Virus record (IMG/VR): IMGVR_UViG_3300042478_000975
Span: 1-35,146 of that record
From: a virus
DNA length: 35,146 nucleotides
Reading direction: 5' to 3' (one strand)
Shown here piece by piece: positions 15,094-22,660 of this stretch (position 1 is the first letter of the stretch; each line of letters begins with the position of its first letter). Under the pieces are notes generated by a model. The model was given only the letters and a program-made list of their open reading frames with translations, had not been told where the DNA came from and did no database searches. Both the position numbers and the translations under genes were made by a program.

Positions 15094-16800
15094 ATGGACG
15101 CAAAGAAATTAAAACTAATTGTTAGGGGTGATAAGAAACCCACTTTTGGCACCGATCCAAATGAACCATGGTCTGTTCGTGCAGGCATCACCGAGAGTGA
15201 GAGAGGTGAATTACACGCTTATCTTAAATCTCGTGGCATTAATCCAGAGTTTGTTAGTAAAGATACAAAAATATCTCATGCAAAATCTTCAGAGTTTCAT
15301 AAATGGAGGCGTGACCACCAGTTTGATGACCCAATCAATTTTGTTTCAACTACTGTTGCGGATAAAATGAAACAACAACGAGCACAAACCGAAGAAGTTG
15401 AGCAAATTGATGAGTTAGCTCCTGAAACTTTGGCATCTTATGTTTTTAAAACAACTAGTAAAGATCCAAAGCGTGCTGAACCTCGTAAAAAGGCCATGAG
15501 TAAGTTAGCTAAGATTATGGCTAAACGGTCATTCTCTGAGGCAAAAACAATTCAAGGTACTGCTTTAGATAAGTTTCGTCAAGCTGCAGCCGAAAGAGCA
15601 AGAAAACATGATGATATTGAACGAGCAATGAAAGCTCGTCATGCTGCAGGTAAAGAAGATATGAAAGGTTCTATTGACCGTTTAGAGAAACAACTCAATA
15701 AAGAGGAATCTGGTGTCAGTAAAGAAACTGAAACTAAATTTCATAAGAAGTTAGACAAACTGGTTCATTCTACTTTTGGTAAAAGAAAAGATGAAATGAA
15801 GATGAAAGAAGAAGTAGAGCAGATTATAGAGAAGAATGTACCAACAAGTCCAGAAAAATGGGCTCGTGCCAAAGCAGCTGCTAAATCTAAATTTGCTGTT
15901 TATCCTTCTGCATATGCCAATGGTTGGGCTTCCAAAAAATACAAAGCAATGGGTGGCGGTTGGAAATCTGTTAACGAAGAAATTGATATCACCGAAAAAA
16001 ATGATTCTCATACACACGCTGCACATTATGAAGATCCAAAAACAGGTGAGTGGACAGGAATGAATTTGTTAGTTGCAAAAGATGATGAAGATGCAATCCG
16101 TCAAGCAAACGAAAAATGTAAAGAAGGTTGCCGACTAACAAAAGTAGAACGACACACTACCGTTAAAGAAGAAGTAGAACAGATTGATGAGTTGAAGATG
16201 TCTACTGTCAAGTCTTATCATAAGAAACGTTTAACTGACTTTTCATATGCAAATAAGAAACCAGGAGAAACCTCTACAAAACCTCGCAATGCAAGGATTA
16301 AAAAAGTTTCTGCTAGTATTGACCGTTCAATAGACCGTCAGACTGGTTATAAACCAACATCTGAATCAGTTGGTTCTACTTTTGGTAAAAGAAAAGATGA
16401 AATGAAGATGAAAGAAGATGTGTTCCAAGATACTCAGGCTGCAACACAGACAGCCTTTGATATGGGGACACAGGCTGATGATAGAGAACCAACTTATTCT
16501 AAAAGAAAAGAAATGTCTAAATCAGCTCGTATGATTAAGTCATTATACAGAAAACACAAGATGGTCAAAGAAGATTTATATGACCATGAAAAAGAAGATA
16601 AATCAGTAGCGACATATGGCAAGAAACCAAAAACTGAAAAACAAGAGGTTTATGGTGACGATGAGGCTCAAGCTGCTATGATTTTAAAAGGTGGAACAAC
16701 ATTAACAGGTCAAACCAGAGATACTTTGGAAATTGATCCAGTAATGAGAAAACCAGTAAGACCTGATAATAAAATCAGTAATAAAAAAACAGATAAATAA
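15094..16800 (+). CDS. Modular repeat protein with EEVEQIDEL units, probable internal virion protein
   Basis: This is a 568-residue basic, Lys/Glu-rich protein. The unit EEVEQIDEL followed by a helix occurs near residues 102 and 360, and a broken copy (EEVEQIIEK) near 240. STFGKRKDEMKMKE occurs twice, 202 residues apart, from a 45-base exact DNA repeat. KFAVYPSAYANGWASKKYK near residue 268 is a motif I know from many phage proteins of unknown role. Each unit ends in I-x-E, which resembles T4 prohead protease sites, so the chain might be cut into peptides inside the prohead; that is inference. It overlaps in style with the preceding gene, and both sit in the cargo block. Confidence 0.82.
   Translation: MDAKKLKLIVRGDKKPTFGTDPNEPWSVRAGITESERGELHAYLKSRGINPEFVSKDTKISHAKSSEFHKWRRDHQFDDPINFVSTTVADKMKQQRAQTEEVEQIDELAPETLASYVFKTTSKDPKRAEPRKKAMSKLAKIMAKRSFSEAKTIQGTALDKFRQAAAERARKHDDIERAMKARHAAGKEDMKGSIDRLEKQLNKEESGVSKETETKFHKKLDKLVHSTFGKRKDEMKMKEEVEQIIEKNVPTSPEKWARAKAAAKSKFAVYPSAYANGWASKKYKAMGGGWKSVNEEIDITEKNDSHTHAAHYEDPKTGEWTGMNLLVAKDDEDAIRQANEKCKEGCRLTKVERHTTVKEEVEQIDELKMSTVKSYHKKRLTDFSYANKKPGETSTKPRNARIKKVSASIDRSIDRQTGYKPTSESVGSTFGKRKDEMKMKEDVFQDTQAATQTAFDMGTQADDREPTYSKRKEMSKSARMIKSLYRKHKMVKEDLYDHEKEDKSVATYGKKPKTEKQEVYGDDEAQAAMILKGGTTLTGQTRDTLEIDPVMRKPVRPDNKISNKKTDK
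15768..15812 (+). repeat. 45-base direct repeat, copy 1
   Basis: This segment recurs without mismatch at 16374-16418, 606 bases later and in the same reading frame. It encodes STFGKRKDEMKMKE. Exact identity at the DNA level suggests recent duplication or conversion within the gene. Confidence 0.9.
16374..16418 (+). repeat. 45-base direct repeat, copy 2
   Basis: This is the second copy of the repeat at 15768-15812. After the repeat the first copy continues into EEVEQI, while this one continues into DVFQDTQAATQ, so the repeat edge marks a module boundary. Confidence 0.9.
16792..16799 (+). promoter_or_regulatory. Possible variant late promoter (GATAAATA)
   Basis: One mismatch to TATAAATA, this lies 31 bases before the ATG of the strongly initiated structural-type gene at 16831. 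The T at the first position is well kept in T4 late promoters, so this is only a candidate. Confidence 0.25.
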
Positions 16801-16830
16801 ACACAAACAAGGCTATTTAAGGAGAATAAA

Positions 16831-17514
16831 ATGCCATCATGGGGAAATAACGATAATGCAGCCAACGCACCGTATTGGGCTGTAAATTCGACAATTATAA
16901 ACGCAACAGATACAAAAATTAACGCTTCTGCTCCAACAGCGGCCAACGTAGCATTATTATACCAAAATACAACACCAGATGTTTATACTACTGATGAAAC
17001 TATTGGTTTATTTGCTGTTGACGCCTTTGAAGCTGATGTTAATGATGAAGTGGCTCATAGTGGATGGGTGCTACGCACCGTTGGATCTGGTGGTCGTGCA
17101 GGTCGTGTGCAACAAGAAGTTTTGATTGCTACCGGCATTATCACAGACAATACCAGCCCAATCTATCCTGATGCAACAATTACTATTAGTTCACAACCAG
17201 GCAGCAATACTGCTAACTTGACAGTTGGTAATACTGCTACATTCCGTGTAACAGCAAGTATCACCGAAGGTAACACAGCAGCTCCGTTGACATTCCAATG
17301 GCAGCGTTCTGCAACAATTGGTGGTTCATATGTAAACGTAGTCAATGCAACACCCGCAAATACAACATACACGGGTGGAACAACAGCCGCATTGGTAGTT
17401 ATTCCTACATTTACTGATGCTGACGACAACTACTACCGTGTAGTAATCAACGCAACAGGTACAGAGGCTACAGCAGTAACTTCTACACCTGCTAAGCTTG
17501 ATGTGGTTGCCTAA
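16831..17514 (+). CDS. Ig-like structural protein, probable capsid decoration or surface protein
   Basis: This 227-residue protein is poor in Lys and rich in Thr, Ala, Asn and Val, unlike its charged neighbours. TAAGGAG upstream is the best ribosome site in the region, which suggests high expression. Residues 1-110 start MPSWGNNDNAANAPYWAV and include a GSGGRAGRVQQEVL segment. Residues 110-227 read as an Ig-like domain: ITISSQPG, a strand with TFRVTAS, the core LTFQWQRS, and DNYYRVVINATGT before the end. Ig-like domains are common in phage head decoration (Hoc-type) and tail proteins that bind glycans or host surfaces. Which virion part it belongs to is not shown. Confidence 0.85.
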   Translation: MPSWGNNDNAANAPYWAVNSTIINATDTKINASAPTAANVALLYQNTTPDVYTTDETIGLFAVDAFEADVNDEVAHSGWVLRTVGSGGRAGRVQQEVLIATGIITDNTSPIYPDATITISSQPGSNTANLTVGNTATFRVTASITEGNTAAPLTFQWQRSATIGGSYVNVVNATPANTTYTGGTTAALVVIPTFTDADDNYYRVVINATGTEATAVTSTPAKLDVVA

Positions 17515-17972
17515 TGTTAGGATTTAAGCAATTTGTTGCAGAAGGACATGATTCATTTCCTATCGCACACATTGAAAAGAGTGGTTCAAACTTGGCGGAC
17601 AAGACAACCCGCCAAGAGTTGAATCACAACCTAGCATTAGCTGTAGCAGGAAACAATATAAATCCATATTCAGCATGGAATCGTGTAAGTAAAGTTTTAG
17701 TTTTATTTGGCATAACTCTCCCTAAAGTAATATTTCACGATTTGGATATGGGTGAAGAAATTGTGCATATAGATCAATTCGGTGCTCGCTCGGGTGCCGA
17801 ATTAAATGGCACAGTAGAGAAGATGAATAATTTGGATGAAGTTCAACATTATTTTTATTTTTCTTATGAAATGAATGATAATGGTTACTATGATGTTGAA
17901 GCGATGATATCTGATGAAAATGAGTTAGATGATTATCTTTCTTCAGAGGAACCAGACATAGAAGAAGAATGA
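17514..17972 (+). CDS. Unknown protein with capsid-targeting-type leader
   Basis: This 152-residue protein is coupled to the Ig-like gene (TAATG at 17512-17516). Residues 1-10 are MLGFKQFVAE followed by Gly, a very good match to a gp21-type cleavage site (hydrophobic-Ala-Glu|Gly). The body has no motif I recognise; it includes FHDLDMGEEIVHIDQFG, a YFYFSYEMND strand and a very acidic C-terminus (last 35 residues mainly Asp, Glu and Ser). Acidic, leader-bearing and late, it is best seen as an internal head protein of unknown role. Confidence 0.82.
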   Translation: MLGFKQFVAEGHDSFPIAHIEKSGSNLADKTTRQELNHNLALAVAGNNINPYSAWNRVSKVLVLFGITLPKVIFHDLDMGEEIVHIDQFGARSGAELNGTVEKMNNLDEVQHYFYFSYEMNDNGYYDVEAMISDENELDDYLSSEEPDIEEE

Positions 17973-17976
17973 TATA

Positions 17977-18363
17977 ATGATTGATGATTTAAATGATGAT
18001 AATTTTTTGATATATGCGGTAAAGTGCTACGATGCACCACATTGTATTATGTCTGAATTTGAGAGCGATATTAAACGAACAAAATATTTGAAGCGTTTGT
18101 TTCGTAGATATAAAATTACTAAATCTCTTAAAGAGAGATTAATATTAAATCATATTATTTTATTGAATAATGTTTTTGGTCCTGAAGCAACGGCTAGAAT
18201 ATTATTCTATAAGATAGACGAGAGAGATTATGATATACTCAAAACTTTCTTGTCATATTTGAACATTGTACCAGAAATGGTTTACGGTATTAGAGGTAAA
18301 AACATTTCGGTCGTAGAAATACAAATAGATGTTAATGTCGCAGAGATATTGAGGCAAATATGA
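17977..18363 (+). CDS. Conserved-type phage protein without leader
   Basis: This 128-residue, mainly helical protein lies between two leader-bearing genes but has no leader. FLIYAVKCYDAPHC, then RTKYLKRLFRRY, then KERLILNHIILLNNVFGPEATARILFYKI form three helices of a kind I recall from an uncharacterised T4-like phage family. It has an acidic N-terminus and no membrane segment or catalytic motif. The ATG at 17977 has no strong ribosome site. Its fixed place in the block may mean a role in head assembly; function is unknown. Confidence 0.78.
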   Translation: MIDDLNDDNFLIYAVKCYDAPHCIMSEFESDIKRTKYLKRLFRRYKITKSLKERLILNHIILLNNVFGPEATARILFYKIDERDYDILKTFLSYLNIVPEMVYGIRGKNISVVEIQIDVNVAEILRQI

Positions 18364-18680
18364 AAACATTCAAACAGTTTGTAACCGAAGAATACTTGGA
18401 TGAAAAATCTCCAGCATGGCAACGTTCTGCAGGTAAAGATCCAGAGGGTGGACTGAATCGTAAAGGTATTGCCTCTTATCGTAGAGAAAATCCAGGTTCC
18501 AAATTATCTATGGCTGTCACAACAAAGCCGTCTAAACTAAAACCAGGTTCTAAATCAGCCAATCGTAGAAAATCATTTTGTGCTCGTATGGGTGGCATGA
18601 AGAAACGATTAACCTCTGCTAAGACAGCAAATGATCCAGATAGCCGTATCAATAAAGCTTTAAGAAAGTGGAACTGCTAA
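18360..18680 (+). CDS. Small basic protein (SPAWQR family) with capsid-targeting-type leader
   Basis: This 106-residue strongly basic protein overlaps the previous gene by four bases. Leader: MKTFKQFVTE (1-10), the closest in this window to the T4 IPII/IPIII leader MKTYQEFIAE. The rest is a widely spread phage motif set: SPAWQRSAGK-x-PEGGLNRKG, ENPGSKL, KP-SKLKPGSK, RRKSFCARMGGMK and DPDSRINKALRKW. I recall this as a domain of unknown function (DUF6321). Charge suggests DNA binding inside the head. The leader and family are visible; packaging is inferred. Confidence 0.88.
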   Translation: MKTFKQFVTEEYLDEKSPAWQRSAGKDPEGGLNRKGIASYRRENPGSKLSMAVTTKPSKLKPGSKSANRRKSFCARMGGMKKRLTSAKTANDPDSRINKALRKWNC

Positions 18681-19225
18681 TGCAATCTTTTAAAGAATAC
18701 CTTGGTGAAGATTTACGCCAATGGTTTAAGCAAAAGTGGGTTCGCATGGACACTAAAGGTAATATCAAAGGTGATTGTGCGAGAGAACCAGGCGAAGGCA
18801 AACCAAAGTGTTTACCTCAAGCCAAAGCACACGCCATTGGTAAAGATGCCCGTGCTTCAGCTGCTCGTAGAAAGCGTAGAGAAGATCCTAATCCAGAACG
18901 CCGTGGTGCACCAATTAATGTAAAAACTGAAAACGTTTTTGAAGCCTGTTGGAGAGGTTATGTTGCCAGAGGTATGAAGAAAAAAGGTGACCGTATGGTA
19001 CCTAATTGTGTACCTGAAGAAATTGATATTCCAGTTTTAGAAGGTGAAGAAGAATGGTCAATGAGAGTTATAGATGAAGATGGTGCAATAGGTGGTTCAT
19101 CAGGACCAACGAATGTAACTGGTGTTGCAACGTCTACCGATCCCATTAGTGCTAGTGCTGTTAATAGAAGGAAAAGAAAGAGTCCTGTTATGATGTCCAT
19201 CAGGAGAAAACCTCCAAAGGCTTAA
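18680..19225 (+). CDS. Basic protein (FKxKWVR family) with capsid-targeting-type leader
   Basis: I place the start at ATG 18680, which overlaps the previous stop by one base and exposes the leader MQSFKEYLGE; an upstream GTG at 18668 would hide it. This gives 181 residues. After the leader come DLRQWFKQKWVRMD, G-D-C-x-R-x-PGEGKPKCLPQAKA and a basic RRKRREDP stretch, then ACWRGYVARGMKKK and MVPNCVPEE, all short motifs shared by many phage proteins of unknown role. The C-terminus is Ser/Thr-rich and ends in a basic tail. It is the last leader-bearing gene before the lysis block. Confidence 0.86.
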   Translation: MQSFKEYLGEDLRQWFKQKWVRMDTKGNIKGDCAREPGEGKPKCLPQAKAHAIGKDARASAARRKRREDPNPERRGAPINVKTENVFEACWRGYVARGMKKKGDRMVPNCVPEEIDIPVLEGEEEWSMRVIDEDGAIGGSSGPTNVTGVATSTDPISASAVNRRKRKSPVMMSIRRKPPKA

Positions 19226-19226
19226 T

Positions 19227-19721
19227 ATGTGGTTCTTGTCATTCATTCCTGATTGGATTTTACAATGGGCAATACATGGTCTAGTCATTCTTGGACTTGT
19301 ATTAACATTTATAGGATCATTTGTTAGATTTATACCTATGGTTCAACCATACGCTTTGGTTGGCAGACAATTGGGTATAGTATTATTAGTGATTGGTGTA
19401 TTCTTTGAAGGAGGATATGCCACAGAAATGTCATATCGTGCTAGAATAGCCGAAATGCAAGCAAAGATAAAAGAAGCAGAAATTAAATCTGCAAAGGTCA
19501 ATGAAAAGTTGGCAAATGAAGTTAGTAAAAATAAAGAGTTGATTAAAGAGAAGGTGAATAGAAATGCTAGGGATATTGAAGCAAAGAGAGAAGCTATTAA
19601 TTCTAAGTGTGAGTTGTCTGATGATGCTTGGATGCTCTACAACCGTGCCGTTGAGCCAAAAATTTCCAGAGGCTCCTCAAGTGCTAATGGAGCCCGCTCC
19701 GGTTCTAAAGCCTCTAAGTGA
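19227..19721 (+). CDS. Inner-membrane spanin (Rz-like)
   Basis: This 164-residue protein has hydrophobic segments near residues 12-32 and 44-66, then a long charged coiled coil (about 70-130) with repeated Lys/Glu heptads and a late Cys (SKCELSDD). This is the layout of an i-spanin: membrane anchor plus periplasmic helix. A lipoprotein gene starts inside it in the +1 frame at 19564, the classic Rz/Rz1 arrangement. Spanins fuse inner and outer membranes in the last step of Gram-negative lysis. Having two membrane segments rather than one is slightly unusual. Confidence 0.85.
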   Translation: MWFLSFIPDWILQWAIHGLVILGLVLTFIGSFVRFIPMVQPYALVGRQLGIVLLVIGVFFEGGYATEMSYRARIAEMQAKIKEAEIKSAKVNEKLANEVSKNKELIKEKVNRNARDIEAKREAINSKCELSDDAWMLYNRAVEPKISRGSSSANGARSGSKASK

Positions 19722-19857
19722 AGATAAAAAGACATTAGCAGACCTGTTACAAAATGCTAATGAGAATTACGGACTGTATTATGAGTTACAAGATAGATAT
19801 AACGCATGGCAGTTATGGTATAAACAACAGAAACAAATATTTGATAGTGTAAAATGA
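19564..19857 (+). CDS. Outer-membrane lipoprotein spanin (Rz1-like), overlapping Rz
   Basis: This 97-residue protein begins within the Rz-like gene in another frame and runs 136 bases past it; an AGAAGG site precedes the ATG. The signal peptide LLILSVSCLMMLGC ends in a lipobox with Cys24 as the lipidated residue. A Pro-rich part (FPEAPQVLMEPAPVLKPL) and a helix follow, as usual in Rz1. It should sit in the outer membrane and bind the i-spanin through its C-terminus. Its stop overlaps the nuclease start (ATGA). Confidence 0.87.
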   Translation: MLGILKQREKLLILSVSCLMMLGCSTTVPLSQKFPEAPQVLMEPAPVLKPLSEDKKTLADLLQNANENYGLYYELQDRYNAWQLWYKQQKQIFDSVK

Positions 19858-20288
19858 AAAAACTACTACTTGTATTACTTGCAATGCCAATGTTGGTGAT
19901 GGCACAAAAAACTCCGCAAGGTGTAACCTATGATGCACAGATTGTCCGCATGATTGATGGCGATACTGTGGTCATAGCGGCTCCCTTTTTACCAGCACCA
20001 CTTAAACCCGAACTTGCCGTTAGAATATTCGGTGTGGATACTCCAGAAAAAGGACACAGAGCTCAATGTCCTTCCGAAGATACCCGTGGCAAGGCCGCTA
20101 CTGAATTTACAAAAGCCGCCATTGCAAAATCTACCAAGCGTCAAGTTGTGTTGTATAGCTGGGATAAATTTGGTGGCCGTGTCTTAGGTGACATCATTTT
20201 AGATGGACAATCATTACGCACAGGTCTAATTCAAAATGGTTTTGCTCGTGAATACTTTGGTGATGCAAAGCAATCATGGTGTAATTAA
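19854..20288 (+). CDS. Exported thermonuclease-like (staphylococcal nuclease fold) protein
   Basis: This 144-residue protein has a Sec signal peptide (MKK, then a Leu/Met-rich core, likely cut after VMA at residue 17). The SNase residues are present: D35 in IDGDT, R57, D62 and E65 in VRIFGVDTPE, and R109 in WDKFGGRVLGD. Two Cys could form a disulphide. The family cleaves DNA and RNA using calcium. It is coupled to the spanin gene before it and the lipoprotein gene after it, so it is likely made with the lysis genes and exported to the periplasm. Possible roles are degrading host DNA released at lysis or attacking competing DNA; both are inference. Confidence 0.93.
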   Translation: MKKLLLVLLAMPMLVMAQKTPQGVTYDAQIVRMIDGDTVVIAAPFLPAPLKPELAVRIFGVDTPEKGHRAQCPSEDTRGKAATEFTKAAIAKSTKRQVVLYSWDKFGGRVLGDIILDGQSLRTGLIQNGFAREYFGDAKQSWCN

Positions 20289-20692
20289 TGAAAAAATTAA
20301 TACCATTGGCCTTTGTTGTATTGTTAAGTGGTTGTACTTTATTTGATGCCTACTTTATGGCCAAGTATGACACTAACGAATACTTCATTGTTAATGATAT
20401 TAAAACAAAAGCACAAGTTGCCGAAGAAAATTGTGGCAATCAATTATTAGTTGTTGCACAGGTAAATGATTTGTATATTAAAACTTTAGAATTTAAGAAT
20501 TTTACATCTCATATACCAAGAAATAAAGATACGGATAATATGTCAACCAAGTTATTGACATTGACAAAAGATACAAGAGATTATTTTAACAAAGCAGAAA
20601 AGATTTCACCAATTTTTTGTAAAGCAAAACTACAACAGATTGTTAAATCAGCTGATACAATTCAACATGTACTAGGGAGCAAACCAAGATGA
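20288..20692 (+). CDS. Putative lipoprotein
   Basis: This 134-residue protein starts on the last base of the nuclease stop. The signal peptide MKKLIPLAFVVLLSGC has a lipobox with Cys16. The mature part is helical and polar with two more Cys and no domain I recognise. It could be an additional envelope protein acting in lysis or superinfection exclusion. The lipobox is visible; the role is unknown. Confidence 0.85.
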   Translation: MKKLIPLAFVVLLSGCTLFDAYFMAKYDTNEYFIVNDIKTKAQVAEENCGNQLLVVAQVNDLYIKTLEFKNFTSHIPRNKDTDNMSTKLLTLTKDTRDYFNKAEKISPIFCKAKLQQIVKSADTIQHVLGSKPR

Positions 20693-20895
20693 CACCAGAA
20701 CAATTAAATGCTTACATCATTGAATACAATAAAATGTTGGCCGATGGATTAGTTAGTAAAGAAGAATATGTCGAATTGCTGAAAGGCATTAATATTATGG
20801 AAGGTATTGCTGACGATGCTGAAGGATTGGCATTAAAAGAGCAATTAAATTTAATCATCAACGCTGCTATTAGTGCAGCTTCTTTAATGGCATAA
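20689..20895 (+). CDS. Small acidic phage protein
   Basis: This 68-residue protein overlaps the lipoprotein gene by four bases. It is two predicted helices, with MTPEQLNAYIIEYNKMLADG at the start, then SKEEYVELLKGI, and a hydrophobic Ala-rich C-terminus (IINAAISAASLMA). The end may touch a membrane but is short for a full span. No function can be assigned. Its place between envelope genes suggests a lysis-linked or structural small protein. Confidence 0.75.
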   Translation: MTPEQLNAYIIEYNKMLADGLVSKEEYVELLKGINIMEGIADDAEGLALKEQLNLIINAAISAASLMA

Positions 20896-20907
20896 GGGGA
20901 ATAAAAA

Positions 20908-21021
20908 ATGGTAGATACACTTTTTTGGGTTTTAGTTGGCGCATTTGTAGGTTGGCATTTTCCAGAACCTTTTTGGGCTAAAGCAATTAAAGCTAAAATT
21001 TTAGGAATGATCAAGAAATAA
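20908..21021 (+). CDS. 37-residue single-span membrane protein
   Basis: An AGGGGA site precedes the ATG, and the stop overlaps the endolysin ATG by one base (TAATG). The peptide is MVDTLFWVLVGAFVGWHFPE, then a Trp and a Lys/Ala-rich tail ending in two Lys. One hydrophobic segment (residues 4-19) and a positive C-terminus fit a small inner-membrane protein. Directly before the endolysin, it is a candidate holin or pinholin, though I know similar short proteins in aquatic phages only as unknowns. Confidence 0.72.
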   Translation: MVDTLFWVLVGAFVGWHFPEPFWAKAIKAKILGMIKK

Positions 21022-21647
21022 TGGAACTGACAAAAGATCAACTGAAGCAATTGCTTCCAAAGAATCCATACATTGACCAATGGCACAATGCATTGTCACA
21101 ATTGTTACCCGATTATGGTATCAATACACCTCAACGCATTGCTGCCTTCATAGCACAATGCGCTCACGAATCCGGTAATTTTGTATTTCTCAAAGAGAAT
21201 TTAAATTATCGTGCGCCGACTTTGCGTAAACTCTTTGCCAAGTATTTTCCAACAGATGAATTGGCCAATGAGTATGCAAACAAACCAAATAAACAAGAAG
21301 CAATTGCAAATCGTATCTATGCTAATCGTATGGGTAATGGTGATGAAGCTTCTGGTGATGGTTTCAGATATTGTGGTCGTGGCCTAATTCAATTGACAGG
21401 CAAAGAGAACTATTCTTGGTTTGCTGCCTCAATTGAAGTACCTGTTGAAGAAGCATCTGAATATTTACAAACATTTGAAGGTGCAGCACAATCTGCTTGT
21501 TGGTTCTGGGAAACAAACAATCTAAACCAATGGGCTGATAAAGGCGACATTCTCACATTAACAAAGCGTATTAATGGTGGTACCATTGGACTTGAAGATA
21601 GAATTAAACATTATGAACACGCACTTCATGTATTGGGAGTTCATTGA
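21021..21647 (+). CDS. GH19 chitinase-like endolysin
   Basis: This 208-residue protein has the GH19 lysozyme/chitinase fold signatures: QRIAAFIAQCAHESGNF with the catalytic Glu50, NYRAPTLRKLF, ANRMGNGDEASGDGFRYCGRG and LIQLTGKENY, then a QSACWFWE helix and TKRINGG at the end. In phages this family cuts peptidoglycan. There is no signal peptide, so it needs a holin to reach the wall; several membrane protein genes flank it. Length is normal for a single-domain phage enzyme. Confidence 0.95.
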   Translation: MELTKDQLKQLLPKNPYIDQWHNALSQLLPDYGINTPQRIAAFIAQCAHESGNFVFLKENLNYRAPTLRKLFAKYFPTDELANEYANKPNKQEAIANRIYANRMGNGDEASGDGFRYCGRGLIQLTGKENYSWFAASIEVPVEEASEYLQTFEGAAQSACWFWETNNLNQWADKGDILTLTKRINGGTIGLEDRIKHYEHALHVLGVH

Positions 21648-21919
21648 TGAATGATAAGAAGTTATTAAAGTGGATTTTGTTTATATTATTATTGCCCTTA
21701 ACGTTGGCTTATTTTAGTGGTGATAGATTTCGATATCCATGCCAAGATCCAGCAAATTGGGATAAAGATATATGTAAATTACCATGGTGTGATGTAACTA
21801 GAACTTGTCCGGAACATATTTTTAAAGGTCAAAATGATCCAAGAGTTGGTCCTGCTGGAGATAAGTCACTCGCACAAAAAACACCAACACCAACAGTAAC
21901 CGGAGCGAATTGCAAATGA
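21647..21919 (+). CDS. Small exported or membrane-anchored Cys-rich protein
   Basis: I take ATG 21647, which shares one base with the endolysin stop, rather than the in-frame TTG three bases upstream; this gives 90 residues. An N-terminal hydrophobic segment (LLKWILFILLLPLTLAYF) is followed by a Cys-rich part: RYPCQDPANWDKDICKLP, then WCDVTRTCPEHIF. The spacing of four Cys suggests two disulphides in the periplasm. The tail is Thr/Pro-rich. I have seen similar motifs only as unknowns in aquatic phages. It is likely part of the lysis or envelope set. Confidence 0.8.
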   Translation: MNDKKLLKWILFILLLPLTLAYFSGDRFRYPCQDPANWDKDICKLPWCDVTRTCPEHIFKGQNDPRVGPAGDKSLAQKTPTPTVTGANCK

Positions 21920-22434
21920 ATTTATTTAACAAAGAACAAAAACAACCAGAAACAGATTTCATGTATACAGAAGAGCAGTTGATGGCTCGACTGAAGTTTT
22001 TCATTGGTATTTGTTTGACACTCACATTGTTTGGTATTGTATTCGTTGTGTTGTATTCTTTAATTTTTGTAACACAACCACTCAACGCTATTTCTCCAAT
22101 CGACCAAAAGTTCTTTGAGTTGATTGTACCTATCGCCACATTCTTGACTGGTACATTGTCAGGTATCATGTTGGCTGGTGGTGATAAGGATGCACAAAAA
22201 AGAGCATTAGAATTGGCTAATAGACCAACAACAGTATCGCCTGCACCAACCACACCATCTACACCAAGTTCATCAACAAGCTTTGGTGGAAATACATCAC
22301 AGTTTACTGGTTCGTTTGGTGGCAACACAAATCAATTTACCGCAACACCAACAGCATCACCATTTACACCGGGAGTTGTAACGGGATTTGGTGGTAAACC
22401 AGCACCTGTTCAACCACCACAACCAGAGTTATGA
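21916..22434 (+). CDS. Two-span membrane protein with Thr/Pro-rich tail (holin candidate)
   Basis: The ATG at 21916 overlaps the previous stop by four bases; the result is 172 residues. Hydrophobic segments lie near residues 26-50 and 68-88, followed by a charged patch and about 75 residues of low-complexity Thr, Pro, Ser and Gly, including two FGGNT-x-QFT units. Two membrane spans with a soluble tail fit a class II holin layout, but the long disordered tail is not typical. A structural membrane role is also possible. Confidence 0.78.
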   Translation: MNLFNKEQKQPETDFMYTEEQLMARLKFFIGICLTLTLFGIVFVVLYSLIFVTQPLNAISPIDQKFFELIVPIATFLTGTLSGIMLAGGDKDAQKRALELANRPTTVSPAPTTPSTPSSSTSFGGNTSQFTGSFGGNTNQFTATPTASPFTPGVVTGFGGKPAPVQPPQPEL

Positions 22435-22435
22435 A

Positions 22436-22660
22436 ATGAATTGGTTAAATAGTATGTTATCTGATGGTGTTAATGGCTCTGTTAGTAGTAAGAGGGTTAT
22501 TACATTATTGGCGTTTATTGTGTGTGTTTATGGTTTTATTGCTGACATACATGGTTATAAAGTAACCACATCATTATTTGATTCAATGATATACTTGGTG
22601 ATTGCGGGATTAGGATTTACTGCCTCAGAAAAATTTGCTAAAAAGGAAGAACAGAAATGA
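22436..22660 (+). CDS. Two-span small membrane protein (holin candidate)
   Basis: I choose ATG 22436, two bases after the preceding stop, over an upstream start at 22388 that would overlap it; this gives 74 residues. Spans lie near residues 19-36 and 48-63, with a charged C-terminus (EKFAKKEEQK). The pattern SSKRVITLLAF, a short loop with HGYKVTTSLFD, then MIYLVIAGLGF matches small holin-like proteins known in aquatic phages. Of the membrane proteins here it has the most holin-like size and topology, but that is inference. Confidence 0.78.
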   Translation: MNWLNSMLSDGVNGSVSSKRVITLLAFIVCVYGFIADIHGYKVTTSLFDSMIYLVIAGLGFTASEKFAKKEEQK

